Shown piece by piece: positions 26,966 to 36,619 of a DNA stretch of 64,000 nucleotides. The translations under genes were made by a program, and so were the position numbers. Each line of letters starts with the position of its first letter. The stretch's first letter is position 1. The notes under the pieces were generated by a model. The model was not told the DNA's origin and ran no database searches. It saw only the letters and a list, made by a program, of their open reading frames with translations. Origin of the DNA: Bacteroidota bacterium (GTDB taxonomy: Bacteria; Bacteroidota; Bacteroidia; Flavobacteriales; Weeksellaceae); the NCBI GenBank assembly GCA_023411265.1, contig JAEYOX010000020.1:6598-70597 (forward strand), given 5' to 3'.

Positions 26966-27135
26966 GATAAATAAGATATTTTAGAGAATAGTCTATTTGT
27001 ATACTGAATCTTATATTTCACACGAAAAATTACCTCCATTTTGAATATATAATTGAAAACCTGATTATCTGGTAAGAGCAAAACTAATTAAAGATTTTTA
27101 ATTGGCGATACAACAGCACTGATTAATACTATCTG

Positions 27136-27951
27136 CTATTTCAAAACAAACCGCTCCTGAAACTGCAGCATAATATCTACAAAAGGCATAGGCAGACGCA
27201 TCAGAGTAAATTCTATAATATCGCGAGGAATTTCTTGGTAATATGCCATGGCAAATGCTCCTGACAGGGAGGCCATTGCTTCCGGATTGATCCCGATCTC
27301 TAGCGCATTAAGGATGGCGTGTTCATACGAATCACTTTCCATAAATGCTTGGAAAGCCAGAGGCGCAATAAATTGAGCATGAAGGGGATTTTTGAAGCGT
27401 TTTATTAGCTTTTCAAGAGTCTGCGTATGACGGTATTCGGGAATTTCTTTATCGAGTATTTCTTTGATATCGTTTTTTCTATATCCACACGTACACAGAT
27501 AGAGAGCCGTCGTAATAAAACGGGCCGCACTGATTGAACCACCATCGTTCTTTGTGGCATCCAGTACCGTTCGGGAAACCTCTTTCAGATCTTTAAAATT
27601 TTTAGCTACATAAGAAACCGGTACAAATCTCGATAAAACCGGTTTGCTATAGATATTCAATGTATAAGAATAACCTCCAATCAGAAAATCTAATAAGGGG
27701 GAATTGAACTTTGTGCTGGCATAGGTACTAAAATAGTTACAAAGACGATTCCTAATAGAACTTTCAGTAAGCATCGCATCTGCAACTGCAACTGCAAAAA
27801 GGGTTTCATCTGTAAAAGTGGAATTTTCCCTAATAACAACGGTAACTTTTTCCTCGGGAAATTGAGGTACATAAGCTGCGCCCAGAACGTCGCCCGCAAT
27901 ACAGCCTACTAAAATGTTTTTTCTAAAATGCATCATTATTTTTTTTATCAT
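27136..27951 (-). CDS. ADP-ribosylglycohydrolase-like protein with degenerate active site
   Basis: 271 residues from 27951 (or 266 from MMHFRK at 27936; the frame opens to 28059). The DraG/ARH fold is recognisable: GCIAGDVLGAAYV, FTDETLFAVAVADAML and LEIGINPEAMASLSGAFAMA. In active enzymes the last is typically GGDxDTxA and the first metal motif TDDT; here they read GINPEAMA and TDET, and the THNHP-type loop reads KNDGG. The fold probably persists without hydrolase activity. Located next to tRNA-Ser, upstream of the cysteine-quartet protein. Confidence 0.75.
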   Translation of the reverse strand: MIKKIMMHFRKNILVGCIAGDVLGAAYVPQFPEEKVTVVIRENSTFTDETLFAVAVADAMLTESSIRNRLCNYFSTYASTKFNSPLLDFLIGGYSYTLNIYSKPVLSRFVPVSYVAKNFKDLKEVSRTVLDATKNDGGSISAARFITTALYLCTCGYRKNDIKEILDKEIPEYRHTQTLEKLIKRFKNPLHAQFIAPLAFQAFMESDSYEHAILNALEIGINPEAMASLSGAFAMAYYQEIPRDIIEFTLMRLPMPFVDIMLQFQERFVLK

Positions 27952-28052
27952 AAAGACCCAAGCAGCAAATGTGCCTTTCGCGAATATTGCAAGGTTGCAG
28001 ACATCGAATGAACCAGCCCGCCCATGTGTAAAAGAAAATACCTTTAAAATAT

Positions 28053-28083
28053 TTTGCAAAATCGCTGAAGAGTTTTATATTTG
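28053..28083 (+). promoter_or_regulatory. Promoter of the tRNA-Ser transcript
   Basis: TTTG (28053-28056), 19 bases, then TATATTTG (28076-28083): the full Bacteroidota -33/-7 arrangement. Transcription would begin near 28090 and run through the tRNA-like relic into tRNA-Ser. Confidence 0.7.
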
Positions 28084-28111
28084 CACCACTGAAAACGAAA
28101 CACCGGCTTTT

Positions 28112-28188
28112 AGGAATGGCAGAGTGGCGATAGCGCTCTCGTATTAAAAATCGAGTTTGACTGGTAACAGTATCGGGAGACCGAATTA
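28112..28188 (+). pseudogene. Degenerate tRNA-like relic upstream of tRNA-Ser
   Basis: Shares ATGGCAGAGTGG in the D-arm region and TTGACTG(G)TAACAG in the variable-arm region with the intact tRNA-Ser that follows. Its own CTCGT...CGAG anticodon-arm pairing is spoiled by one extra T; the loop could carry a UAA. Acceptor and T-arm pairing are poor. It is either a decaying duplicate of the tRNA-Ser or a relic of another long-variable-arm tRNA. Confidence 0.45.
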
Positions 28189-28194
28189 CATATT

Positions 28195-28279
28195 GGAGAA
28201 ATGGCAGAGTGGTCGATTGCGGCAGTCTTGAAAACTGTTGACTGTAACAGGTCCGGGGGTTCGAATCCCTCTTTCTCCG
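28195..28279 (+). tRNA. tRNA-Ser (UGA anticodon)
   Basis: 85 nt. Acceptor stem GGAGAAA/TTTCTCC with discriminator G, anticodon arm GCAGT-CTTGAAA-ACTGT with anticodon TGA, long variable arm typical of class II tRNAs, and T-arm around GGTTCGAATCC. No CCA is encoded. It is transcribed from the promoter at 28053-28083. Confidence 0.95.
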
Positions 28280-28290
28280 CATATATTAAT

Positions 28291-28312
28291 CCCGCAAGCG
28301 CGGGATTTTTTT
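28291..28312 (+). terminator. Terminator of the tRNA transcript
   Basis: Stem CCCGC/GCGGG with a 4-base AAGC loop followed by a T-run. Confidence 0.75.
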
Positions 28313-28313
28313 G

Positions 28314-28321
28314 TATTTTTG
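28314..28321 (+). promoter_or_regulatory. -7 box of the RsmB-like gene
   Basis: TATTTTTG, exact consensus, ends four bases before the ATG at 28326; predicted leaderless mRNA. It begins one base beyond the tRNA terminator. Confidence 0.6.
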
Positions 28322-28325
28322 CATC

Positions 28326-29531
28326 ATGGAATTGATTCACCGAAATTTACTGATAGGAATCCACGATGCTCTGCAGGAAACCTTTTTTGAGAAAAATAAA
28401 TATGCAGATAAAGTCATCGAACGCCTGCTAAAAGCACATAAAAAATGGGGCAGCCAGGATCGGGCTTTGGTATCCGAAATCTTTTATAATATCATCCGGT
28501 GGAAAAAACGCCTCGAATACTACATGGGCGAAGGGGTAAAACCCGGCAATATCTATAAGCTCATCCTCGCCTACCTGCTGTGGAGTAAAACCAAATATAA
28601 AAAATTTGAAGAATTTGACGGGATCAAAACCGCCGATATTCTGAAAAAACTGGAGAAAAAAACCTTCCCTTCCAAATCTATTCAGCACTCGATACCGGAA
28701 TGGCTGGCCGAGACCATGGAAAAAGAATTGGGAGCCGGTTGGGAGAAGGAAATGGTAGCCCTGAATGACCAGGCGCCCACAGTCCTCCGCGCCAATACCC
28801 TGAAAACCTCTGTAAGGGAACTCGTCAATGAACTTCGCGAAGAACAGGTGGAAAGTTTCCCGCTAAAAAAACATCCCGATGCAGTTCAGCTGGAAGAAAA
28901 AAAGAATGTATTCCTTACCTCAGCATTTAAAGACGGTCTTTTTGAAGTGCAGGATGCCAGTTCCCAGAAAATCGGGGAAATGCTGGATGTCCAGGAAGGA
29001 ATGCGCGTGGTGGATGCCTGTGCAGGAGCGGGAGGAAAGACCCTTCATCTTGCCGCATTAATGAAAAATAAAGGCCAGATTATTGCCCTGGATATCTATA
29101 ACTGGAAACTGGCAGAACTAAAGCGCCGGGCCAAAAGAGCCGGAGCACACAATATTGAAACCCGCTTTATAGAGGACAACAAAGTCATCAAAAGGCTACA
29201 CGGTAAAGCAGACCGTCTGTTAATAGATGCTCCCTGCTCTGGACTAGGCGTATTGAAAAGAAACCCCGACAGTAAATGGAAAATTGACCAGGATTTCATC
29301 GACAGAATAAAGAAAGAACAGCAGCAGATTCTTCAGGATTATTCCAAGATGCTGAAAATAGGAGGTAAAATGGTGTATGCCACCTGCTCTGTACTTCCTT
29401 CAGAAAACAATGGACAAGTAGCTCTTTTCTTGGAAAACAATCCGGGATACGCACTCATCCGTGAAGAAAACATTATGCCGAGTGAAGGCTACGACGGGTT
29501 TTATATGGCTCTTATCGAAAGAAAAGAATAA
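28326..29531 (+). CDS. RsmB/NOP2-family RNA (cytosine-5) methyltransferase
   Basis: 401 residues from [11 protein letters not shown]. An N-terminal helical domain precedes the SAM-binding methyltransferase fold. Motifs: [19 protein letters not shown] (SAM binding), [18 protein letters not shown] (catalytic motif IV with PCS) and [14 protein letters not shown] (motif VI with the second catalytic Cys). The family makes 5-methylcytosine in rRNA; the exact site cannot be read. It is a single gene next to a tRNA. Confidence 0.9.
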   Translation: MELIHRNLLIGIHDALQETFFEKNKYADKVIERLLKAHKKWGSQDRALVSEIFYNIIRWKKRLEYYMGEGVKPGNIYKLILAYLLWSKTKYKKFEEFDGIKTADILKKLEKKTFPSKSIQHSIPEWLAETMEKELGAGWEKEMVALNDQAPTVLRANTLKTSVRELVNELREEQVESFPLKKHPDAVQLEEKKNVFLTSAFKDGLFEVQDASSQKIGEMLDVQEGMRVVDACAGAGGKTLHLAALMKNKGQIIALDIYNWKLAELKRRAKRAGAHNIETRFIEDNKVIKRLHGKADRLLIDAPCSGLGVLKRNPDSKWKIDQDFIDRIKKEQQQILQDYSKMLKIGGKMVYATCSVLPSENNGQVALFLENNPGYALIREENIMPSEGYDGFYMALIERKE

Positions 29532-29685
29532 AATCTTATCCCGTAAATTCACAATACTGAAAACCCGGATTCTCTATGTGTTTTGTTGGAAATTTCCATA
29601 AATAATAATTTCAATTTTAACATTTCCCTTTCAAAAATATCCAATAAATAACTATATTTGAACAATGATAAAATATTCTTAAAAA

Positions 29686-30504
29686 ATGAAAAGAAAAATA
29701 TCTCTATTATTTGCTGTATTATTCGCCTTTAGCTTTTCTTTTGCTCAGAAAAATAAATTTGAAAATGTAATGAATTCCAGAAAACTGGGTGTTTCTTATA
29801 AAAATGTAAAATCTAAAGATAAAGAAGATTTCTATCAGCAATATTATTGGCTCACCCGAATGGAACAGCTAAAATCGTACCCCCATCTGGAAGGCATCAG
29901 GCCGAAAGTACTATATTCTTTTATTAAAGAAATTACTCCTCAGATTCCAACCAAAACCCTATCAGAAGAAAATAAGAAATACAGGGCAGAAGCAGAACTT
30001 TCTCTGGATCAGTACATTAAAAACAAAGATTGGAATAATCCCATCATGGCACTGAATCTGGAAACCTATGTGGATCCTCAGAATGAAAAATATTTCTCGG
30101 TCGTCAAACCGGAAAGAATAGTGACTCTGCTACCGAAGCGGCTTTACTCTTTCACTTCGGAGAATGTGATAACCTCTGAAGATAAAATTTACTATCTGTG
30201 GATTAATGACAGAGACCATAAAATTGTAGATATTGTTCCTGATGAGAAGAAAAATCCTGATTTCTACAGGCTACTTCGGGAGATTTTGCCTGAGTATAAG
30301 TTCCCCAATTTTGTTCCAGAAGAGGCTAGAATGGGCGATAGAAAAGTGAAGAGCGATGCTGATTATATTTATATCAGAGCTTTTCAGATAGGATCCGATA
30401 ATATCGAATACAAAACCTTAGACTTTGAAAATTTCATCTTTGTGAGGTACAAAAAAGATGGTGGTCCATGGACGGATGTGGAACACCGCCCAAGAAAATA
30501 TTAA
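29686..30504 (+). CDS. Exported protein of unknown function
   Basis: 272 residues. Signal peptide MKRKISLLFAVLFAFSFSFA with cleavage near SFAQ. The mature protein is soluble, charged, and has no motif I recognise. It has its own terminator, and the preceding gap is about 155 bases. Confidence 0.65.
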   Translation: MKRKISLLFAVLFAFSFSFAQKNKFENVMNSRKLGVSYKNVKSKDKEDFYQQYYWLTRMEQLKSYPHLEGIRPKVLYSFIKEITPQIPTKTLSEENKKYRAEAELSLDQYIKNKDWNNPIMALNLETYVDPQNEKYFSVVKPERIVTLLPKRLYSFTSENVITSEDKIYYLWINDRDHKIVDIVPDEKKNPDFYRLLREILPEYKFPNFVPEEARMGDRKVKSDADYIYIRAFQIGSDNIEYKTLDFENFIFVRYKKDGGPWTDVEHRPRKY

Positions 30505-30508
30505 TCTA

Positions 30509-30534
30509 AAAACCTGCTTCTGGCAGGTTTTTTT
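30509..30534 (+). terminator. Intrinsic terminator
   Basis: Stem AACCTGC/GCAGGTT with a 5-base loop and T-run. Confidence 0.78.
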
Positions 30535-30570
30535 CTGCTCATTCTTTTTCATTTATTTACGCTTAATGAA

Positions 30571-31971
30571 ATGCAGACAGACACGCGTCAGATCAACAAC
30601 AAAATAAAAAAAATTCTTCCGATCATCATGGCAACATCTATTTTCATGCAGATGTTGGATTCCACAATTCTTAATACCGCACTCCCCTCTATTGCAGAAA
30701 GCCTGAACGAATCTCCTCTAGACATGCAGAACGCCATCATAAGTTATGTACTCACCTTAGCCCTGTTCATGCCAGCCAGCGGATTTTTAGCGGACAAATT
30801 CGGAACCAGAAAAACTTTCATTCTTTCTCTGATGCTTTTCAGCATGGGTTCTGTGTTCTGTTCCCTTTCTCAGGATCTCACGCAATTAGTGATTTCTAGA
30901 GTTGTACAGGGGCTCGGTGGCGCGCTCATGACACCTGTTGGCAAACTTGCCATGATTAAAACCTATAAAAAAAAGGAATTGGTAAAAGCCCTGAATTATG
31001 CCATCATACCTGCGCTTATCGGGCCGGTGCTGGGTCCATTAGTGGGCGGCTATTTCGTAGATTATTTATCTTGGCACTGGATTTTTATCATCAATATTCC
31101 TTTTGGAATTGCCGGAATTATTTTGGGAATGAAATATATGCCCAATTATCATTCAGGCGAAACACATTTTGACCTGAAGGGATTTCTGATCTTCGCTGCT
31201 GCTTCCCTCCTGCTTTCTGTGGCACTAGAATTATTTGGAAATACCCAGAATATTACCCCTATTCTTATGATATTTATTTTGGGTTTCCTGCTGCTTTATT
31301 TCTATTATCGTCACGCTCAAAAAACCACCAATCCACTGTTTCCGCTGAATCTCTTTCAGGTGCGAACGTTCAGGGTTGGCATTGTTGGAAACATGCTAAC
31401 GCGTCTTGGCATCAGTTCCGTTCCGCTTTTGTTACCATTAATGATTCAGGTGGCCTACGGTGGCTCTGCAGTAATCTCTGGTTGGATTATTGCACCGATG
31501 GCTCTCACTGCAATGTTTGGAAAAAATTATGTAATCGGAATTCTGAACAGATTTGGCTATCGGAAAACGCTGTACTATAACACCATCGTTTTGGGTCTTC
31601 TTATCATGTTGGTGGCCGTGCCCGGAATTGAAGATTCACTTTATTGGTTTGTACCCATTATCGCTCTTATGGGATTTTTCAATTCTATACAATTTACCGC
31701 AATGAACACGATTTCTATTGCAGACCTCAGAAGTTTCCATACCAGCAGCGGCAACTCTCTTTTATCGGTTAATCAGCAACTTGCTGTGGGATTTGGAATC
31801 TCGTTGGGATTATTGATTCTTAATATCTTTGAATCCCAAACTCACTTTATTTCAGGGGAAATTCACAATGCTTTCCGTTATACTTTCCTCACTATCGGAT
31901 TGCTGACTATATTCTCCAGCAATGTATTCAAAAGACTTCATATTGCTGACGGAAATAATATGACAACGTAA
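30571..31971 (+). CDS. MFS transporter of the DHA2 (EmrB/QacA) type
   Basis: 466 residues with about 13-14 hydrophobic segments. The DHA2 first-helix motif appears as MQMLDSTILNTALPSIA, then the loop motif GFLADKFGTRKTF and the helix 5 motif IGPVLGPLVGGYFVDYLSW. The family exports drugs using the proton gradient; the substrate cannot be predicted. It has no periplasmic adaptor beside it. Catalase starts 126 bases downstream. Confidence 0.88.
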   Translation: MQTDTRQINNKIKKILPIIMATSIFMQMLDSTILNTALPSIAESLNESPLDMQNAIISYVLTLALFMPASGFLADKFGTRKTFILSLMLFSMGSVFCSLSQDLTQLVISRVVQGLGGALMTPVGKLAMIKTYKKKELVKALNYAIIPALIGPVLGPLVGGYFVDYLSWHWIFIINIPFGIAGIILGMKYMPNYHSGETHFDLKGFLIFAAASLLLSVALELFGNTQNITPILMIFILGFLLLYFYYRHAQKTTNPLFPLNLFQVRTFRVGIVGNMLTRLGISSVPLLLPLMIQVAYGGSAVISGWIIAPMALTAMFGKNYVIGILNRFGYRKTLYYNTIVLGLLIMLVAVPGIEDSLYWFVPIIALMGFFNSIQFTAMNTISIADLRSFHTSSGNSLLSVNQQLAVGFGISLGLLILNIFESQTHFISGEIHNAFRYTFLTIGLLTIFSSNVFKRLHIADGNNMTT

Positions 31972-32097
31972 GTTATTTAAATTTTACTTAATTTTATGAA
32001 TAAGTAGACCACTGTTATTTTTATTATCTATAACAATTACGTTCCTATTGTAAAAAATCTGAATACCTTAGCTACATCATTTTAATAAAATACGACT

Positions 32098-33606
32098 ATG
32101 GACAAGAAAAAACTGACACGCCAGACCGGCGCACCTGTACCTGATAATCAAAATGCGATGACTGCCGGGCCGCGTGGCCCCATGTTGATGCAGGATTTTT
32201 GGTTTCTGGAAAAAATGGCCAATTTCGACAGGGAAGTCATCCCTGAAAGAAGAATGCACGCCAAAGGTTCCGGAGCATTCGGAACGTTTACCGTGACTCA
32301 CGACATTACTCCTTTCACAAAAGCCAATATCTTCAGTGAAATAGGAAAAAAAACAGAAATGTTTGCCCGCTTCTCTACTGTTGCCGGAGAAAGAGGTGCT
32401 GCAGATGCGGAAAGAGACATCAGAGGTTTCGCACTAAAATTTTATACCGACGAAGGCATTTGGGATCTGGTAGGAAATAATACGCCCGTATTCTTCTTCC
32501 GTGATCCCATGAAATTTCCCGACCTGAATCACGCCGTAAAGCGAGATCCGAAAACCAATATGCGAAGTGCCAACAATAACTGGGATTTCTGGACATTGTT
32601 GCCCGAATCATTACATCAGGTTACAATAATTATGAGCGACCGTGGAATTCCTAAAGGATACCGCCACATGCACGGTTTCGGAAGCCACACCTACAGTTTC
32701 ATTAATAAAGACAATATAAGACATTGGGTGAAATTTCATTTCAGAACTCAGCAGGGTATAGAAAATCTGAGCAATGAAGAGGCTGCCGCCATCATTGGGC
32801 ACGACAGAGAATCTTCACAACGCGACCTTTTCGATGCAATTGAAAGAGGCGATTTTCCAAAATGGAAACTATACGTGCAGATCATGACAGAAGAACAGGC
32901 AAAAGCCTACCGCTTTCATCCTTTCGATCTTACCAAAGTGTGGTCTAAGAAAGATTTTCCTTTGATTCCCGTTGGTGAATTTGAATTGAACAAAAATCCT
33001 GAAAATTATTTTGCCGATGTGGAACAGGCTGCTTTTAATCCTACGAATATTGTTCCCGGAATCGGTTTCTCGCCGGATAAAATGCTTCAAGGACGGCTCT
33101 TTTCCTATGGGGATGCCCAACGTTACCGTTTAGGAGTGAACCATTTCCAGATTCCTGTGAACAAACCCCGATGCCCTTATCACGCATTCCACAGGGATGG
33201 TGCTATGCGTATAGATGGAAATTATGGAGATACTTTGCATTATAATCCGAACAGTTACGGTGAATGGGAGGAACAGCCTGAATCAAAAGAACCGCCGCTG
33301 GAACTGGAAGGAACGGCCTATGCGCATAATTTCCGAGATGATGATGAGGATTATTACACCCAGCCGGGCGATCTTTTCCGAATCATAAAAGCAGACGGCA
33401 AAGCGGAAATCCTTTTCCGAAATACTGCAGCGGAAGTTGGTGCTGCTGAAAAATTCATCCAGATCCGTCACATCCGAAACTGCTACAGGGCAGATGCCGA
33501 ATACGGCGAGGGTGTGGCAAGAGCGTTGGGAATGACCATGGAGGAAGTAAACGGTTTTGATATGAGTCCGTACAACAGATGGGCACCCCGACCGTCCCAC
33601 GGATAA
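32098..33606 (+). CDS. katA: Heme catalase
   Basis: 502 residues, the small-subunit length. The distal His lies in [32 protein letters not shown] is the active-site signature and the proximal heme-ligand Tyr lies in [14 protein letters not shown]. It decomposes hydrogen peroxide in the cytoplasm. No leader is seen. It ends at a terminator shared with fmt; the upstream region shows no clear -7 box, so it may depend on an activator such as OxyR. Confidence 0.93.
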   Translation: MDKKKLTRQTGAPVPDNQNAMTAGPRGPMLMQDFWFLEKMANFDREVIPERRMHAKGSGAFGTFTVTHDITPFTKANIFSEIGKKTEMFARFSTVAGERGAADAERDIRGFALKFYTDEGIWDLVGNNTPVFFFRDPMKFPDLNHAVKRDPKTNMRSANNNWDFWTLLPESLHQVTIIMSDRGIPKGYRHMHGFGSHTYSFINKDNIRHWVKFHFRTQQGIENLSNEEAAAIIGHDRESSQRDLFDAIERGDFPKWKLYVQIMTEEQAKAYRFHPFDLTKVWSKKDFPLIPVGEFELNKNPENYFADVEQAAFNPTNIVPGIGFSPDKMLQGRLFSYGDAQRYRLGVNHFQIPVNKPRCPYHAFHRDGAMRIDGNYGDTLHYNPNSYGEWEEQPESKEPPLELEGTAYAHNFRDDDEDYYTQPGDLFRIIKADGKAEILFRNTAAEVGAAEKFIQIRHIRNCYRADAEYGEGVARALGMTMEEVNGFDMSPYNRWAPRPSHG

Positions 33607-33632
33607 TCCAGTTTATAAATAATGAATAGAAG

Positions 33633-33659
33633 AAAAACCCCGAACATTCGGGGTTTTTC
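33633..33659. terminator. Bidirectional intrinsic terminator
   Basis: Perfect 11-bp stem AAAAACCCCGA/TCGGGGTTTTT with a 4-base loop, between convergent katA and fmt. Confidence 0.87.
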
Positions 33660-33661
33660 TG

Positions 33662-34618
33662 TTAGGGCGTTGGGAGAAGATGAATGTGATCGTACTTTTG
33701 AAATCCGTTAAGGAAATCTTTCGTCTGCATTCTTTTCTTCCCTTCCAGCTGCACTTCATCGGGATAATAAATGCCATCCTGTGTATAAATCTTAAAAGTA
33801 GTTTTGCTGATTTCCAAAGTGGCAGGAGCATGTGAATGGGAGACTAATTCTTTTCGACCGGAATAGATCTTGAGCTGTTTCTCCTCCTCCCCGATTTTCA
33901 AAATGGTAAAAGCACACGGATGGGGAGACATCCCCCGGATGAAATTATACACTTTGTCTGTTTCCTGATCCCATTGGATTCTCGTATCTTCCTTAAATAT
34001 TTTGAAAGCATTTTTAGGTTGTAAAGCCTCCGGTTGTGGTATTGCCGAAAGAGTTTCTTGTGAAAGTCCGTTGAGCGTTTTTACCACCAACTCCGCACCT
34101 TTGTGCATCAGTCTGTCGTGTAGAGATCCTGCATTTTCATCAGGTAAAATAGAAACTGTTTCCTGAAGCAAAATACTTCCCTCATCTATTTTTTCATTAA
34201 TAAAAAAGGTGGTAAGTCCAGTGGTTTCCTCCCCGTTAATCACCGCATAATTAATGGGTGCTGCACCGCGGTAGTCCGGAAGCAGCGAAGCGTGAAGGTT
34301 GAAGGTTCCCAAGCTAGGAATTTCAAAGAGAACTTGAGGCATCATCCGGAACGCTACCACTACAAACACGTCTGCATTCAGGGATTTCATTTGTTGAAGA
34401 AACTCGGGATCTTTCAATTTTTCCGGCTGGAAAATAGGTAAACGTTGTTGTTCAGCATACATTTTAACCGGAGACTGTTGAATTTTCTGCCCCCTACCGC
34501 TGGCTTTATCAGGCACTGTAACCACACCTGCTATTTTATGAGGTGAAATGTGTATCGCTTCCAAAGATGTTTTTGCAAACTCTGGTGTTCCGAAAAATAC
34601 GATATTTAATGGCTTCAT
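33662..34618 (-). CDS. fmt: Methionyl-tRNA formyltransferase
   Basis: 318 residues. The formyl-folate binding loop HASLLPDYRGAAPINYAVINGE carries the catalytic residues and NIVFFGTPEFA the N-terminal motif. It formylates initiator Met-tRNA using 10-formyl-tetrahydrofolate. The length fits. It is transcribed away from recQ, in the same direction, with a 32-base gap and its own leaderless-type promoter. Confidence 0.94.
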   Translation of the reverse strand: MKPLNIVFFGTPEFAKTSLEAIHISPHKIAGVVTVPDKASGRGQKIQQSPVKMYAEQQRLPIFQPEKLKDPEFLQQMKSLNADVFVVVAFRMMPQVLFEIPSLGTFNLHASLLPDYRGAAPINYAVINGEETTGLTTFFINEKIDEGSILLQETVSILPDENAGSLHDRLMHKGAELVVKTLNGLSQETLSAIPQPEALQPKNAFKIFKEDTRIQWDQETDKVYNFIRGMSPHPCAFTILKIGEEEKQLKIYSGRKELVSHSHAPATLEISKTTFKIYTQDGIYYPDEVQLEGKKRMQTKDFLNGFQKYDHIHLLPTP

Positions 34619-34622
34619 GCTG

Positions 34623-34630
34623 CAAATATA
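34623..34630 (-). promoter_or_regulatory. -7 box of fmt
   Basis: TATATTTG on the minus strand, exact consensus, ends four bases before the ATG at 34618. Confidence 0.6.
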
Positions 34631-34650
34631 ACATCATTTTAAAGAATATT

Positions 34651-36549
34651 CTAAGCCAAAGTGTAGGTTCTGAAATTCAACATTTTTATTTTCCCCACAT
34701 CCAACAGCAGAATAATATGCTCGAGAAGTTTCTCTTTGTTACAATATGCCAATTGCATGGAAATCTCATCTGCAGTAGCCGGCTGAACACTTAAAATTTT
34801 CAATATTTCATCGCTGATGCTTCTTGCTGAACGTTCTTTTTTGGACTCACATACATCGCAGGTGCCGCAGTTTTCAGCATTTTTTTCACCAAAATAAGTG
34901 AGAATCATTTTCATCCTACAATGATCTTTATTTGCAGCATAGAATTTCATTTCCTCCCATTTTCTGATTTTATTTTTTTGAATCTGTTCAAAAAGATGCC
35001 AATATTTTCCACTGAAAGAGCGATCATCCCGAGGCTGAATAAAAGTAATGCTCGATAACGCACCATCGATATACTCCACATGACCTGCTTCACGTAGTTC
35101 GCGTATTCTTTCCTGTATCAACGGAATCGCTGCTCCTATTTTTCCGCTCAGATTCTGTTCGCTGAACATCACTTTATGGGTAGAAATTCCCGGAATACAA
35201 CGCAATAGAAGTTCAATGAAATAAGCATCTTTCTTCGGAAGAAGGTCTATTTCATGAGGCTCCAACTTCAGTTCGAGAGAAGAAAGGCTTTTATGGGTAT
35301 TCAAAAAAACAAGTTCTTGATTGTGGAGAAAATTCAGCACATTTTTGATCTTGGCAGCGGAACATTTGGTTGTATTCTGAAGTTGCTGCATAAAAAATTG
35401 GTGTGGTTTCTCCGGCCTTTCGCCATCAGCAATTTGGAAAATAGAATAGAGGTACGAAATTATTTTCAAAAATTCTTTTTTATCAGGAATCTGATTTTTA
35501 AGAATATCATCAAACTGAAGAAACTCCTGCACATTCCAGAGCATAAATGCAAAGCTTTCCTTCCCGTCGCGACCGGCCCTTCCTATTTCCTGATAATAAT
35601 TCTCCACACTGGCCGGAGCAGAAAAATGAATAATGAAACGCACATTTTCTTTGTCAATTCCCATTCCAAAGGCATTTGTGGAAACCAGAACCGCACTTTC
35701 CCCTGCAGTCCAGTACTGCTGTCTCTGGTGTTTCTCCCTGGCAGACAAACCTGCATGGAAAAAATCTACTCTATTTTTATCACGATTCTTTAGAAATTGA
35801 GTCAGTTCTTCAGCCTCTTTTCGGGTTCGGGTATATATAATTCCGGACCCCTTATGGTAACGGAGCAGATCATAAGTCCACTGATATTTGTCTGATATGG
35901 TTTCTGAGAAAATTCGGATATTATCCCGCTGAAAACTCTTTTTGAAAACTGTGGGGGTTTTCAGTTCCAGTTTCTCAATAATTTCATTGAGTACTTTAGG
36001 AGTGGCTGTCGCTGTAAGCGCGAGGCATGGAAGTTGGGGATGATCTTTACGGAATGTTTTAATATTCTGATATCCTGGCCTGAAATCCTGTCCCCACTCA
36101 GAAATACAGTGAGCCTCATCTACAGCAATAAAGGAGAGTTGGATATCAAAAAGGTGTTCTAGAAACAGCGGACTGGAAAGCCGTTCCGGAGAAACATATA
36201 AAAGTTTTGTTATACCTTCTCTACATCGGGTATAAATCTCATCTGCTTCAGCTTCATCGAGTTCTGCGGAAAGGTATTCTGCTTCAATATTCCTGTATTT
36301 CAACTGCATCACCTGATCTTTCATTAGAGCAATGAGTGGGGAAACCACCAAACAAGTGCCTTCTAGAAGAAGAGCGGGAAGCTGATAACATAGTGATTTT
36401 CCACCTCCGGTAGGTAATAAGGCAAGAGTATCTTTTCCTGAAACGACAGCATCGGTGATTTCGTCCTGTAAATCCCGAAACTGATCGTAGCCCCAAAAAT
36501 GCTGGAGGATTTCCTTTTTTAATTTTTTAAACTCTTGCAGCGAAATCAT
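34651..36549 (-). CDS. recQ: RecQ-family ATP-dependent DNA helicase
   Basis: 632 residues from MISLQEFKKLKK. Motifs: DTLALLPTGGGKSLCYQLPA (Walker A), AVDEAHCISEWG (DEAH and aromatic loop), TNAFGMGIDKENVRF and QEIGRAGRDG. A RecQ zinc site follows with CRMK ... CGTCDVC and a winged helix. No clear C-terminal HRDC domain, so it is a shorter RecQ. It unwinds DNA 3' to 5' in repair. A second RecQ elsewhere in the genome is possible. Confidence 0.9.
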   Translation of the reverse strand: MISLQEFKKLKKEILQHFWGYDQFRDLQDEITDAVVSGKDTLALLPTGGGKSLCYQLPALLLEGTCLVVSPLIALMKDQVMQLKYRNIEAEYLSAELDEAEADEIYTRCREGITKLLYVSPERLSSPLFLEHLFDIQLSFIAVDEAHCISEWGQDFRPGYQNIKTFRKDHPQLPCLALTATATPKVLNEIIEKLELKTPTVFKKSFQRDNIRIFSETISDKYQWTYDLLRYHKGSGIIYTRTRKEAEELTQFLKNRDKNRVDFFHAGLSAREKHQRQQYWTAGESAVLVSTNAFGMGIDKENVRFIIHFSAPASVENYYQEIGRAGRDGKESFAFMLWNVQEFLQFDDILKNQIPDKKEFLKIISYLYSIFQIADGERPEKPHQFFMQQLQNTTKCSAAKIKNVLNFLHNQELVFLNTHKSLSSLELKLEPHEIDLLPKKDAYFIELLLRCIPGISTHKVMFSEQNLSGKIGAAIPLIQERIRELREAGHVEYIDGALSSITFIQPRDDRSFSGKYWHLFEQIQKNKIRKWEEMKFYAANKDHCRMKMILTYFGEKNAENCGTCDVCESKKERSARSISDEILKILSVQPATADEISMQLAYCNKEKLLEHIILLLDVGKIKMLNFRTYTLA

Positions 36550-36553
36550 GAAG

Positions 36554-36561
36554 TAAAAATA
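36554..36561 (-). promoter_or_regulatory. -7 box of recQ
   Basis: TATTTTTA, one base from consensus, ends four bases before the ATG at 36549. Confidence 0.4.
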
Positions 36562-36564
36562 CAA

Positions 36565-36596
36565 GAAAACAAAAAGCTGCGCAAATAGCGCAGCTT
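36565..36596 (-). terminator. Terminator of the OmpA gene
   Basis: 9-bp stem AAGCTGCGC/GCGCAGCTT with a 5-base loop; the T-run is on the minus strand, just after the gene. Confidence 0.8.
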
Positions 36597-36619
36597 CTTA
36601 TATTAAAACTGAGTTTAAT

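Noticed and set aside
35254..35793. A 179-codon open frame antisense to recQ.
   Set aside because: It lacks a promoter and has shadow-like composition from the recQ codons; no motif is seen.
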